This document shows, one piece after another, positions 26,617-34,760 of a stretch of DNA of 35,261 bases. Made by a program: the position numbers and the translations under genes. The stretch comes from Bacillota bacterium. Lineage in GTDB: Bacteria; Bacillota; Syntrophomonadia; Syntrophomonadales; Syntrophomonadaceae. The notes under the pieces are model-generated. The model saw only the letters and a list, made by a program, of their open reading frames with translations. It searched no databases and was not told the DNA's origin. Where the stretch lies: positions 1 through 35,261 of the forward strand of contig JAKPGY010000200.1 in assembly GCA_029550685.1 (NCBI GenBank), written 5' to 3'. The first letter of the stretch is position 1, and each line of letters starts with the position of its first letter.

Positions 26617-27504
26617 TTATTCCTCCATCTTATACTTTGCAATATCTCTATGCCGTATCAGCACATTGTATCCCAATTTCTTCAGCTGCTGGCCAATATA
26701 ATCTCCTAAAACCACGGAGCGGTGCTGGCCTCCCGTGCAGCCGATTGCCACCGTTAAATTAGTTTTCCCCTCTTTGATATAGTAGGGAATTAAGAATTTC
26801 AAAAGGTTGAGAAACCTGCGGGTAAAAGATTTGGTGACTGGTGAATCCAGAACAAAATCGATTACCTGTTGGTCCGCACCGGTCATGGTCCGCATGACCG
26901 GGTCATAATATGGGTTGGCCAAAAAGCGAACATCAATAACCAAATCCGAATCCATGGGAATACCGGCTTTATAGCCGAATGACACCAGATTCACCGTAAA
27001 AGGATGGGTCTGATACTGGCTGAATTGATTCTGTAATTTCTCCTTTAACTCCCGGGGATCAAGGGTGGAAGTGTCAACTACAACATTAGCCTGCCCGCGC
27101 AGTTCCTCCAACATGTCCCTTTCCAGTTGAATGGCTTCCAGCAAACTGCGGTTGCCTGCCAAAGGGTGACGACGCCGGGACTCCTTAAAGCGGCGCACCA
27201 GAACCTCGTTGGAGGCCTCCAGAAATAGAATCTCAAAAGGTATGTGTGCTTCCTTCAGTTCCTGCAAGGCCTGGGAGAGATCATTAAAGAATTCTCCTCC
27301 CCGCACATCAATTACCAGGGCTACCTTGTCGATTTTCCCTTCTGACTGCAGACTGAGTTCTACAATTTTATTCAGTAGAGCGGGGGGTAAATTATCCACA
27401 CAGTAGTAGCCCATATCTTCCAGGCAGTTGACGGCCTGGGATTTACCTGCACCGGATAGACCGGTAATTATCAAAATGTGAATGCGTTGTGTTTCTTGGC
27501 CCAC
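26617..27504 (-). CDS. rapZ: RNase adapter / nucleotide-binding protein RapZ (YvcJ)
   Basis: RapZ-type proteins bind ATP/GTP. In enterobacteria RapZ controls amino-sugar synthesis by guiding RNase E to small RNAs; in Firmicutes the job is less clear (YvcJ affects competence). The 295-residue product has Walker A GLSGAGKS near residue 16, MGYYCVDNLPPALL, LFLEASNEVLVRRFKESRRR, and the C-terminal VAIGCTGGQHRSVV that binds the ligand in RapZ. The start is GTG (27504), with GGAGG nine bases upstream inside the PHP gene, which it overlaps by 34 bases. rpoN sits two genes downstream, echoing the rpoN-rapZ link in proteobacteria. Confidence 0.95.
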   Translation of the reverse strand: MGQETQRIHILIITGLSGAGKSQAVNCLEDMGYYCVDNLPPALLNKIVELSLQSEGKIDKVALVIDVRGGEFFNDLSQALQELKEAHIPFEILFLEASNEVLVRRFKESRRRHPLAGNRSLLEAIQLERDMLEELRGQANVVVDTSTLDPRELKEKLQNQFSQYQTHPFTVNLVSFGYKAGIPMDSDLVIDVRFLANPYYDPVMRTMTGADQQVIDFVLDSPVTKSFTRRFLNLLKFLIPYYIKEGKTNLTVAIGCTGGQHRSVVLGDYIGQQLKKLGYNVLIRHRDIAKYKMEE

Positions 27505-28256
27505 CGGGTATGTCCTCCCCCATCCAAAGCGTTGGCGATGCGCTCGCTGTCTATTTCCAACTGGGCAATTATTTCACTGCCGTAGCGCAGGTCGCCTACG
27601 GTATCAGTAAAATGGGCGTCACTGTTAACAATAAAACTAACGCCTTCCCTCTCTGCTATTATTATATCAGAAACATCCGGGTGCTCATGGCCACAATTGA
27701 TTTCAAACAAAACCCCCTCTTTTACACAAGCCCGGGCTACCTCTTCCATATCAACGCTGAAGAACAGTCCGGGGTGGGAAAGAATGTCCAGTTGGGGATG
27801 GTTATATATAGCTTCAATGGTAGCTTTGGTGTTGGCATTGATCGCTTTCTCACGCTGGGCTTTGCCGAGATGACGCAAGGAATTCTGCACAAAAATACCC
27901 ATACCATCCTGCACCGAAGTGGGCAGAGTGTACGGGTGAAGTCCGGCTATAACAATGTCCAGTTGGCTGAGTACCTCAGGTGGTATATCCAGGGTTCCAT
28001 CCAGATCGCGGATATTTGCCTCCGCTCCCACCAGAATAGTCAGGTCAGGGTAAAGAGGATGCAAATTTTCAACCCGCTCCTTCAGTTCCAGGTACACCTC
28101 GGGATTTTTAACTCCGATACCGGCGGCTAAGGGCCCATGGTCAGTAAGGGCTATTTCCTTCAACCCCTGTTCCAAAGCTGCGGTTATAACCTGTTCTTCA
28201 TTTTGGCGCCCGTCACTGCGCCGGGTGTGAATATGATAATCTCCAAAAAAACGCAT
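27471..28256 (-). CDS. PHP-domain phosphoesterase
   Basis: The 261-residue protein is a single PHP domain with the metal ligands in order: GDYHIHTRRSDG, ALTDHGPL, a Glu in VGAEANI, AGLHPY, LSHPGLF, INCGHEHPD and VNSDAHFTD. It resembles YcdX-like phosphatases and histidinol-phosphate phosphatase; the substrate is not known. No his genes are nearby. I use ATG 28256 with GGGGG seven bases upstream. Its end overlaps rapZ, so it probably heads the rapZ-yvcK-whiA transcript. Confidence 0.9.
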   Translation of the reverse strand: MRFFGDYHIHTRRSDGRQNEEQVITAALEQGLKEIALTDHGPLAAGIGVKNPEVYLELKERVENLHPLYPDLTILVGAEANIRDLDGTLDIPPEVLSQLDIVIAGLHPYTLPTSVQDGMGIFVQNSLRHLGKAQREKAINANTKATIEAIYNHPQLDILSHPGLFFSVDMEEVARACVKEGVLFEINCGHEHPDVSDIIIAEREGVSFIVNSDAHFTDTVGDLRYGSEIIAQLEIDSERIANALDGGGHTRWAKKHNAFTF

Positions 28257-28384
28257 CACCAAGCCCCCTATGAATAACCGGTTTTTTTCTAGGATATCCA
28301 GAAGGGGCGGTAGTTAGCCAATCGGAAAAAGCTGGTAATTATCGCCGGTAGAACAGTCCACGACGAATGAAAATATCTTTCAGT

Positions 28385-28406
28385 CGGAAGCTAAAGCTTC
28401 CGCTAC
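28385..28406. repeat. Short palindromic repeat (family B)
   Basis: CGGAAGCTAAAGCTTCCGCTAC is a near-perfect palindrome of GGAAGCT/AGCTTCC. Relatives occur at 1032-1053, 1193-1215, 28660-28681 and 28773-28800. It is in the gap between the PHP and isomerase genes, which has no gene. Confidence 0.7.
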
Positions 28407-28433
28407 AGGCTGTCAATAAAGTTGCCAATAAAA

Positions 28434-28618
28434 GAGATCGCCACGTCGCTACGCTCCTCGCAACATTAGCCGTGAGCGATAGCGAACATCGGTAGTGCCG
28501 GAACGGCCGATGACATAACCAAAAGCCATCATATGTGTCATTGCACCCTGCGGGCACTACTGATGCTCGCTGTCGCTCGCGATTAAAGTTGCGAGGCACA
28601 AAGTGCCGTGGCAATCTC
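28434..28618. repeat. 185-bp inverted repeat built from hairpin modules
   Basis: Two arms of about 82 bases (28434-28515 and 28536-28618) are imperfect inverted copies around a 20-base spacer. Each arm has a REP start (GAGAT[C/T]GCCACG), then a CGCAAC..TAGCC-type junction, GAGCGA[T/C]AGCGA, CATC[G/A]GTAGTGCC, and ends ATGACA/ATGACAC. The hairpin tips differ between arms but stay paired (GCC-GGAAC-GGC against CCC-GCA-GGG; GGCAC-TTT-GTGCC in the right arm). It resembles the unit at 1227-1356. No coding potential is evident. Confidence 0.8.
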
Positions 28619-28659
28619 GAACTTTCAAACTGTTAATAGGCTTTTTAACACTCTGCAGT

Positions 28660-28800
28660 CGGAAGTTAAACCTTCCGCTACTTCAGATGTAGAGGAGGCT
28701 TTAGCCTTCCACCGGAAGGCTGTTCCGGCACAACCTATGTTTGCTGGGCGCTCATTACCCCCTCTCTTGAGCAGCGGAAACTTAAGTTTCCGCTACCGGG
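28660..28800. repeat. Further family-B palindromes upstream of... downstream of the isomerase gene
   Basis: GGAAGTTAAACCTTCCGCTAC (28660-28681), a degenerate GAGGCTTTAGCCTTCC near 28694-28710, and AGCGGAAACTTAAGTTTCCGCT (28773-28794) are short palindromes of one family, each ending in CGCTAC or similar. They lie past the 3' end of the isomerase gene. The rest of 28801-28893 shows one 6-bp inverted repeat (AGTGGT/ACCACT, 28865-28890) with no U-run. Confidence 0.65.
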
Positions 28801-28893
28801 AACCCTTGCGGCGATATATAAGATGGCCTCCTGCTTAAACTGTGCAGCGATGTTTTCATCCATAGTGGTTTTCGCTACAGTAGACCACTGGTT

Positions 28894-29925
28894 TTATTTG
28901 GCTAATTCGGCTTTAAGGTAATCAATTACCTGTACCGGAGTGGGATTGATGCCATATTCATGGGCCAGGTAAACGCTGGTATAATCCCCCAGATATACCA
29001 GGCTGTAAAAACGGGCTAAAAAGGATTGCCCCTGGCTGGACACCTCTATAACTTCCCGCACCCGGTTTTCTATAATCTGCCTGGTAATAGCCATGCGTTT
29101 TTGGACCTGAGGGCTGTCTCCCTGATCGCGGAGTATCACCACTACAAAACGAGCCAGGAGTTCTGCCGGTTCTTCAAAACCCACAATCTCATTGTGGTTT
29201 AATTCCGGAAAAAGATTATAATAAGCCGGGCTTTTAGCATTTTCATTGATCTGGGCTTTCCAACGCAAGGCCGCTGCCTCGGTGAGACCAGATGAACCCC
29301 ATATAATGGGAATAGAGCCCTTTAATTGCTCCGCCAGCTGCCGGGCTGGATTATCCGGCTGAGGCACCTGGGGGTTCAGCATCTTGCGCTGCCACTTTAA
29401 TACCTGGATAGTCTCTTCAATTTCCATGCGCACATTCTTTAGCAATCCTATTTCTTCCAAAAACAAGGCCAAAGGTGCAAACAGGTAGCCGGTAGCGGCC
29501 CGGGGAACCAGATCTCCTGGCACCTCAATAACCGGGTAACCGTCATTGGCTGCCATTTGCGCCAATTTTCCCCCGCTAGTTAAACATACAATAGCAGCTC
29601 CCTTTTCCCGGGCTTGCTGGTAAGCACTCAAGGTCTCTTCCGTATTGCCGGAATAGCTAACTGCAGCAAAGAGTGTGTTCTGGTTTACAAAGGCCGGTAA
29701 ATGGTAATCACGATTTACCACCACTGGCAGGGATGCCCGGCCTGCCGCCAGGGTACGCACTATGTCGCCGCCAATAGCTGATCCTCCCAGACCAGATATA
29801 ACTATATTCTGAAAAGGTTTCCGGTAGTGACTGGCAAAGTCAAAAGTCATTTCCAGACTATCCGTAAATTGATCAGGCAGTCCATACAAAAACTCCATCA
29901 TTTGTTCCGCGGTAAGTGTGGTCAC
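28894..29925 (-). CDS. Bifunctional phosphoglucose/phosphomannose isomerase
   Basis: Enzymes of this SIS-domain family interconvert glucose-6-phosphate or mannose-6-phosphate with fructose-6-phosphate. The product has the first SIS domain with ISGLGGSAIGGDIVR and AAVSYSGNTEETLSAY, and a second one with PIIWGSSGLTEAAALRWKAQ and PELNHNEIVGFEEP, the catalytic Glu-His region. The open frame reaches 29955 (TTG), inside a palindromic repeat. I prefer GTG 29925, with GGGGG eight bases upstream, giving 343 residues, close to the family length. It supplies the top of glycolysis not covered by the gap operon. Confidence 0.9.
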   Translation of the reverse strand: MTTLTAEQMMEFLYGLPDQFTDSLEMTFDFASHYRKPFQNIVISGLGGSAIGGDIVRTLAAGRASLPVVVNRDYHLPAFVNQNTLFAAVSYSGNTEETLSAYQQAREKGAAIVCLTSGGKLAQMAANDGYPVIEVPGDLVPRAATGYLFAPLALFLEEIGLLKNVRMEIEETIQVLKWQRKMLNPQVPQPDNPARQLAEQLKGSIPIIWGSSGLTEAAALRWKAQINENAKSPAYYNLFPELNHNEIVGFEEPAELLARFVVVILRDQGDSPQVQKRMAITRQIIENRVREVIEVSSQGQSFLARFYSLVYLGDYTSVYLAHEYGINPTPVQVIDYLKAELAK

Positions 29926-29956
29926 CTTCCATACCCCCTGCTCATTGTTTAACAAA

Positions 29957-30052
29957 GTGACACAAAGGGACGGTTCTCCTGTGTCACTATACCTTCCTCA
30001 TGTTTTACTGTTCAAAGATTGGGCTGACACAGGATAACCGTCCACCTGTGTC
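29957..30052. repeat. Two inverted copies of a GTGACACA palindrome
   Basis: The first copy (29957-29987) has perfect ends GTGACACA/TGTGTCAC around AAGGGACGGTTCTCC. The second (30026-30052) has ends GACACAGG/CCTGTGTC around ATAACCGTCCA, and is the same element in reverse orientation. The pair, 38 bases apart, can also fold together. It lies between the DUF362 stop and the isomerase start. Similar GGGACGGTTCTC/TGTGTC repeats are, to my memory, frequent in clostridial genomes. Confidence 0.75.
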
Positions 30053-30063
30053 GTCTTTATCTG

Positions 30064-31188
30064 CTACACTTCTTTCAGTTCATAATCCATGGTTCCTAAA
30101 CCAAGCTTTTGCGCATGGATAAGTTGATATTCCCAGTCGATGTCGGGATGAACCGCCTTAAATTTATCTTGCCCCTCAGCCAGCCCTTCTATGACAGAAC
30201 CAGATTGCGCCGGGCGGCTGTTGACCAAATCTACACAGGCTTTATCCAGAGCCACCGGGTCAGTGGAAGCCAGGATACCTATATCAGCCACAATGGGCAG
30301 GTCATTAAAATGAACACAGTCACAGTCCGGGCTGATATTCATAACAAATGATATGTACCCTACCTTCCCCTCTTTACCCTGTACGGCTCCCAGGGCATAT
30401 TCAGCAATTTTCTCCTGGGCAGCCTTCGGAGTAGTACGCCAGTTAGGTTTAATGGCTCCAAAGGTACAGGTGGCAATACACTCCCCACATCCCCAGCATT
30501 TTTCTTCCATAATCGAGGAAATATGTCCGCTTTTGTTGCCTCCCCATTCAATCATAGCAATGGCAGCCGCCGGGCACCAGCGCATACACTTGCTGCACCC
30601 GGTGCATTTATCCTCGCGAACATGGGGCAGTACATCGGAGTGCATCTGCTGCTTTCCGCTGCGGGAGCCCAGACCCATGCCCAAATTTTTTATGGCCCCG
30701 CCGAAACCGGTTAATTCGTGACCCTTGAAATGGGTCATAACGATCATGGCGTCTGCATGATAGGCGGCGCTGCCGATATTAACCTCCTGAAAATGCTCCC
30801 CGTTAATAGGTACTTTTACATAGTCCTTACCGGTCAAACCATCGGCAATAATCAAGGGAGCACCTACTACCGCGTAGTCAAAACCATTGGCTATCGCAGT
30901 TTCCAGATGGTCTACCGCATTGGAGCGACTACCCACGTACAGGGTATTGGCATCAGTCAAAAAGGGGTTTCCGCCAAGCTTTTTTATAATTTGCACCAAG
31001 CGGCGCAGGTAAGGAGGACGTATATATGCCATATTTCCCAGCTCGCCAAAATGCAGCTTAATTGCCACCAGATCTCCTTTATCGATTACCTGGTTCAGGC
31101 CAGCAGCTTTAAAAAGGCGTTCCATTTTATCCAGCAGACCAGCTTTGCTATTGGTTCGCAGATTGGTATAGTAGACTTTGGCTGACAT
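30064..31188 (-). CDS. DUF362 protein with two 4Fe-4S motifs
   Basis: The 374-residue cytoplasmic protein has a DUF362 domain (KVYYTNLRTN at the start, VAIKLHFGELGNMAYIRPPY, VMTHFKGHELTGFGGAIKNL) split by two ferredoxin-type clusters near residues 190-240: CTGCSKCMRWCP and CWGCGECIATC. The reaction is unknown; the family is thought to work in electron transfer and is common in strict anaerobes. The ATG at 31188 has AAGGAG seven bases upstream. Neighbours do not reveal a pathway. Confidence 0.9.
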   Translation of the reverse strand: MSAKVYYTNLRTNSKAGLLDKMERLFKAAGLNQVIDKGDLVAIKLHFGELGNMAYIRPPYLRRLVQIIKKLGGNPFLTDANTLYVGSRSNAVDHLETAIANGFDYAVVGAPLIIADGLTGKDYVKVPINGEHFQEVNIGSAAYHADAMIVMTHFKGHELTGFGGAIKNLGMGLGSRSGKQQMHSDVLPHVREDKCTGCSKCMRWCPAAAIAMIEWGGNKSGHISSIMEEKCWGCGECIATCTFGAIKPNWRTTPKAAQEKIAEYALGAVQGKEGKVGYISFVMNISPDCDCVHFNDLPIVADIGILASTDPVALDKACVDLVNSRPAQSGSVIEGLAEGQDKFKAVHPDIDWEYQLIHAQKLGLGTMDYELKEV

Positions 31189-31244
31189 CAAATCACTCCT
31201 TATAATTATCACCTATAGTACAAGCCACGATGAAGCTATCTCTG

Positions 31245-31472
31245 CACGGCTTTAGCAGGAGTATTAGCCGGGCGAGTGACGTACGACGAGCCGTAGCAAC
31301 CCACGGCGAAACTGAGGGCTGCAAAGCGGAGCGAGAAACAGGATGTTTCGAGCAGCGAGGACTGAGTGCATGGATGCCGAATTCCGAGCGGTCCGCTTTG
31401 CACCGAAGTAAACCGATGTGTTGCAGGCGAGGAGTCTTGGAGCGAGCCGGCTCACACTCCTGCCAAGCCATG
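31245..31472. repeat. Large structured repeat (family C), copy 1
   Basis: The 228-bp element has imperfect terminal inverted repeats: GGCTTTAGCAGGAGTATTAG at the left and CTCACACTCCTGCCAAGCC at the right, next to AGCCGG/CCGGCT. Inside, GCAAAGCGGA pairs with TCCGCTTTGC about 65 bases away. GAAACA-GGA-TGTTTC and GCCGT/ACGGC are local hairpins. Open frames on both strands exist but are composed of the repeat. It fills the gap between DUF362 and the HAD gene. I do not recognise it as a named element. Confidence 0.8.
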
Positions 31473-31490
31473 GTTAACGTAGATCGACAA

Positions 31491-31523
31491 GAGATTGCCA
31501 CGCGCTACGCGCTCGCAATGACA
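31491..31523. repeat. REP-type hairpin (family A) attached to family C copy 1
   Basis: GAGATTGCCACGCGCTACGC followed by GCTCGCAATGACA. Here the tip stem is CGCG/CGCG-like. It begins 18 bases after the family-C element, as also seen at 35030. Downstream, GTTTTCACAGCAATGACA (31538-31556) has a relative at 35096-35110, so the repeated unit extends past the hairpin. Confidence 0.8.
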
Positions 31524-31574
31524 CGTCCGAATTCCTCCGTTTTCACAGCAATGACACATAAGATGGCTCCTTTG

Positions 31575-32384
31575 TCACATTTTATCTAGTATAAAGCGCT
31601 GCAGGGCCTCTGCTACCCCCGCCTCATCATTACTTCTGGTTACATAATCTGCAGCATCCTTGACCACGTCCCGGGCATTGCCCATGGCTACACCCACTCC
31701 CGCCCATTCGATCATGGCCAGATCATTATAGCTATCACCCACGGCTAGAACCTCTTTTCGATCTATGCCGAAGTGCTCGGCAACTACCTGCAGGGCATGG
31801 CCTTTGTTGGCTGATTGATCCATGACTTCTAAATAATAAGGCTTGGAACGGGTTATGTTCAGCCGCTTGCTGTAGCGGGTTTTTAGCTCTACTTCCATAT
31901 CCAAAAGAGCTCGTTCATTGTCGGTAATGGCCATAATTTTCATGGGCGGGGCATGGCGTACTGCTTCCATCAGATCCGGAACAATACGGGGCTCAACCCC
32001 GGCCATATTGGCATAGGCTGCTCCTTCTTCAGTCAGGCTTTCCAGGTACAGTTCATCATCCAGATAGGTATGAAAATGAACCTGTGCCTGGCGGAAGTAC
32101 TCCATAACCTCCAGCGCCAGTGCCTGCGGAACCGGACGATAATAAAGGACTTCTCCTGACCGGGAGTTTTTTACCAGGGCTCCCTGGTAGGTGATAAGCG
32201 GCAGATCGGCCTTTATCTGCCTGGCATAAGGCAGAGCAGAGCGATACATGCGCCCGGTAGCCAGCGTAACTTTAATTCCCAGTTCCTGGACCTGGCGTAT
32301 AGCTTCCAGGCAAGATGGGGCTATCTGCAGACCGGAATCCAGCAGAGTATCATCCAGATCGATAGCTACCAGTCTAATGGCCAT
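31575..32384 (-). CDS. Cof-type HAD hydrolase
   Basis: A sugar-phosphate or nucleotide phosphatase of the HAD IIB subfamily. The 269-residue product has motif I DLDDTLLDS (nucleophile Asp), motif II TLATGRM, the KG of motif III in QSANKGHALQVVAEHFGI, and motif IV VLAVGDSYNDLAMIEWAG, with a C2 cap between. The ATG at 32384 has GGAGG five bases upstream. The substrate cannot be read from sequence; pyridoxal phosphate and sugar phosphates are usual for this group. Confidence 0.93.
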   Translation of the reverse strand: MAIRLVAIDLDDTLLDSGLQIAPSCLEAIRQVQELGIKVTLATGRMYRSALPYARQIKADLPLITYQGALVKNSRSGEVLYYRPVPQALALEVMEYFRQAQVHFHTYLDDELYLESLTEEGAAYANMAGVEPRIVPDLMEAVRHAPPMKIMAITDNERALLDMEVELKTRYSKRLNITRSKPYYLEVMDQSANKGHALQVVAEHFGIDRKEVLAVGDSYNDLAMIEWAGVGVAMGNARDVVKDAADYVTRSNDEAGVAEALQRFILDKM

Positions 32385-32407
32385 AATTACCTCCTCCACA
32401 CTTAGGG

Positions 32408-32436
32408 TAAAAAGAAGCCAGGCGGAAAAGCCCGGC
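32408..32436 (-). terminator. Intrinsic terminator after the YvlD-like gene
   Basis: GCCGGGC (32436-32430) pairs with GCCTGGC (32423-32417) with one G-U pair around TTTTCC, followed by TTCTTTTT on the minus strand. It separates the small membrane protein gene from the HAD gene. Confidence 0.8.
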
Positions 32437-32464
32437 CGAGTTAGGCTGTTTATATCATTTCCTA

Positions 32465-32821
32465 TTAGCGGAATCGAAGTCCTTGATCATCTATAAACAG
32501 GCTGATTATAAAACTGATTAGACTAAATAGTATAGCGCTTAATATGGCCCAGCCAAAACCATGAATATCAAAACCGCGGATAGTAGCCGAGGTAAGCCAC
32601 AACATCAAAGCATTGATCACAAAAGTAAATAACCCTAGTGTAAGGATATTTAACGGCAGAGTCAGAACCAGGAGCAAGGGGCGAATAACTGCGTTGATAA
32701 TACCTAAAAAAACTGATCCGACCACAGCTCCCCAAATTGTCAGCTGAAAACCGGGTAATAGTGCCGCAGTTAAAATCAGTGCGGCTATGTTAAGTAACCA
32801 GCGTGCTATTAAACCTGACAT
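32465..32821 (-). CDS. YvlD-like membrane protein (phage holin IV superfamily)
   Basis: The 118-residue protein is nearly all membrane: four hydrophobic segments, with the conserved GIINAVIRPLLLVLTLPLNI at the second loop and TLGLFTFVINALMLWL after it. This pattern is the 4-TM family (Pfam 04020) annotated as holin-like but found in cellular genes such as yvlD. Phage origin is not suggested by the neighbours. Its function is unknown; a link to envelope stress is known for Bacillus yvl genes. The ATG has GGGGG seven bases upstream. Confidence 0.87.
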   Translation of the reverse strand: MSGLIARWLLNIAALILTAALLPGFQLTIWGAVVGSVFLGIINAVIRPLLLVLTLPLNILTLGLFTFVINALMLWLTSATIRGFDIHGFGWAILSAILFSLISFIISLFIDDQGLRFR

Positions 32822-32904
32822 ATAGTGTCCCCCTTTCTGAGCTGGCGGTTTGTTTTCCTGGAATTATGGCATTATTCTACCATATTTCTGGTCTTAATAG
32901 TCGT

Positions 32905-34716
32905 TTATGTAGATGAAGATCCGTGAAAATATGCAAAAACGCGTTGAGCTACGGTCCGGTTCATACCTGGTACAGCAGCAATTTCCTCCAGGGATGCTTC
33001 CCGGATGACATTTACCGAGCCAAAGTGTTTTAATAATGCCCGGCGGCGTTGGGGCCCTACCCCTTCGATATGATCCAGAGCCGAGGAAGTCATGCGCCGG
33101 GTGCGGCGCTGCCGGTTGTACTCCACTGCAAAGCGGTGGGCTTCATCCCGCAAGCGCTGTAAAAGCCGCAGCCCTTCATCACGACGGGGAAGTACCAGGG
33201 GCTCACTTATCCGGGGCTTGTAGATCTCCTCATTCTTTTTGGCCAAACTGATTAGAGGGATATCCACCCCCAATTCCTCCAAAACAGTCTGCACAGCATT
33301 TACCTGACCTAAACCTCCATCAATAACAATCAGATCCGGTTCGGGCAAAAAGGCCGGGTTTTGTTCCCGGGCTTGGATAAAACGGCGCCGCAAGGCTTCC
33401 CGCAGGGAAGCGAAATCGTCATTTTGATCCTGCTTTATTTTGAAGCGGCGATAAGCACTGCCATCCGGCTCGCCCCCGGTGAAAACCACCATGGAAGCCA
33501 CCGTTTCCTGCCCGCCCAGATGGGAAATATCGTAACATTCCATCCGCTCCGGTACTACGGGGAGCTGCAGTACCCGGCTGAGATGCACCAGAATTTCCTG
33601 CTGCCGGGCGTCTTTTTCATGCCGTTCTTTCCAAAGCAGGTAGGCATTCTCCATCATCATATCCAGCAGATTGCGTTTATCGCCCCTCTGGGGTACTTTG
33701 ATAGTGACACGATGACCGGTAATCTGGTGCAGCCATGCCTCCACCAGCTCATGTTCAGCTGGCTGAATACTAACAGCCAGTTCCCGGGGTATGTCGTCAT
33801 TATCCGTATAATAGCGGCGCAGAAACTGGCTCATTAATTCCCCTTCTTCCTGGCCGGTAGGCCGGTCCAACCAGAAAGTGTCCTTGGCAACAATCTTGCC
33901 GCTGCGAATTTTAAAAACCAGGGCCAGGCTTTCCTTTTCCCCCATAATGATTCCCACCAGATCCAAGTTCCAGGGAGACTGCAGGTGTACCTTCTGGGTT
34001 TCCCCTATCTTCTTGATGGCATAGATCTGATCCCGCAAACGGGCAGCTTTTTCAAAATCCAGATTGGCAGCGGCCTCTTTCATTTCCGCTTCTTTAGCCT
34101 GCAATATTTCCTGACTGTTCCCCTCTAAAAAAGCGATAATCTGATCCACCATAGCCCGGTAATTCTCAGGGGAAACCTCTCCAGTACAGGGAGCCAGGCA
34201 TTTCTTCATGTCCCGGTTTAGACAGGGACGCTGACCAGGCCGCAGGGTCTTGCAAGTACGCAGGGGAAACAGAGTAATAAGCAGGCGCAGGGTTTCTTTG
34301 AGAGACCCCACATCAGTATAAGGGCCAAAATAGCGGGACACCTTATCTTTTTTCTCCCGGGTGATGTAGATCCGCGGGAAGGTCTCACCAGTACTTATTT
34401 TCAAATAGGGATAGGTTTTGTCATCCCGCAGGTCAATATTGTAACGGGGCTGATAGGCCTTGATAAGGTTATTTTCCAGAATCAAGGCCTCCACTTCTGT
34501 ATTGGTAACTATAAAGTCAAAGTCAGCTACCCGGTCCATCATAGCCCGTACTTTGGGATGCAAACGGTCCTCACTTTGGAAATAGGACCGCATTCGATTA
34601 CGCAGGGCTTTGGCTTTGCCCACATAGATAACCTGCCCGGTCTGGTCCTTATACAGGTAAACCCCGGGCTGGAGAGGTACTTTTTTCAGCCGTTCTTTTA
34701 ATTCCTCATGTTTCAT
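32905..34716 (-). CDS. uvrC: Excinuclease ABC subunit C
   Basis: UvrC makes both incisions in nucleotide excision repair. The 603-residue product has the GIY-YIG domain (PGVYLYKDQTGQVIYVGKAK, about 15-95) for the 3' cut, a Cys-containing middle (CKTLRPGQRPCLNRDMKKCL), a UVR motif (about 200-235) for UvrB, the RNase H-like 5' nuclease (MECYDISHLGGQETVASMVV, DLIVIDGGLGQ) and tandem helix-hairpin-helix motifs at the C-terminus (HIEGVGPQRRRALLKHFG). I use ATG 34716; GTG 34725 is possible. Repeats fill its upstream flank. Confidence 0.97.
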   Translation of the reverse strand: MKHEELKERLKKVPLQPGVYLYKDQTGQVIYVGKAKALRNRMRSYFQSEDRLHPKVRAMMDRVADFDFIVTNTEVEALILENNLIKAYQPRYNIDLRDDKTYPYLKISTGETFPRIYITREKKDKVSRYFGPYTDVGSLKETLRLLITLFPLRTCKTLRPGQRPCLNRDMKKCLAPCTGEVSPENYRAMVDQIIAFLEGNSQEILQAKEAEMKEAAANLDFEKAARLRDQIYAIKKIGETQKVHLQSPWNLDLVGIIMGEKESLALVFKIRSGKIVAKDTFWLDRPTGQEEGELMSQFLRRYYTDNDDIPRELAVSIQPAEHELVEAWLHQITGHRVTIKVPQRGDKRNLLDMMMENAYLLWKERHEKDARQQEILVHLSRVLQLPVVPERMECYDISHLGGQETVASMVVFTGGEPDGSAYRRFKIKQDQNDDFASLREALRRRFIQAREQNPAFLPEPDLIVIDGGLGQVNAVQTVLEELGVDIPLISLAKKNEEIYKPRISEPLVLPRRDEGLRLLQRLRDEAHRFAVEYNRQRRTRRMTSSALDHIEGVGPQRRRALLKHFGSVNVIREASLEEIAAVPGMNRTVAQRVFAYFHGSSST

Positions 34717-34760
34717 GAAACACACGCCCTGGTCGAAATTAGTCTATTACGAAATACGCT

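Noticed and set aside
27489-28130. 213-codon plus-strand frame opposite the PHP gene
   Set aside because: It is a shadow of a gene with all metal-binding motifs on the minus strand. The same holds for long plus-strand frames at 6490-7095, 10808-11470 and 15140-15796.
31193-31589. Open frames of 102 and 119 codons on both strands of the family-C element
   Set aside because: They run through palindromes and terminal inverted repeats, differ between copies by changes that keep pairing rather than codons, and have no ribosome binding site worth noting.
32465-32821. Prophage remnant because of the holin-family label
   Set aside because: The protein is of the cellular YvlD type; no integrase, lysin, capsid or attachment site is nearby.
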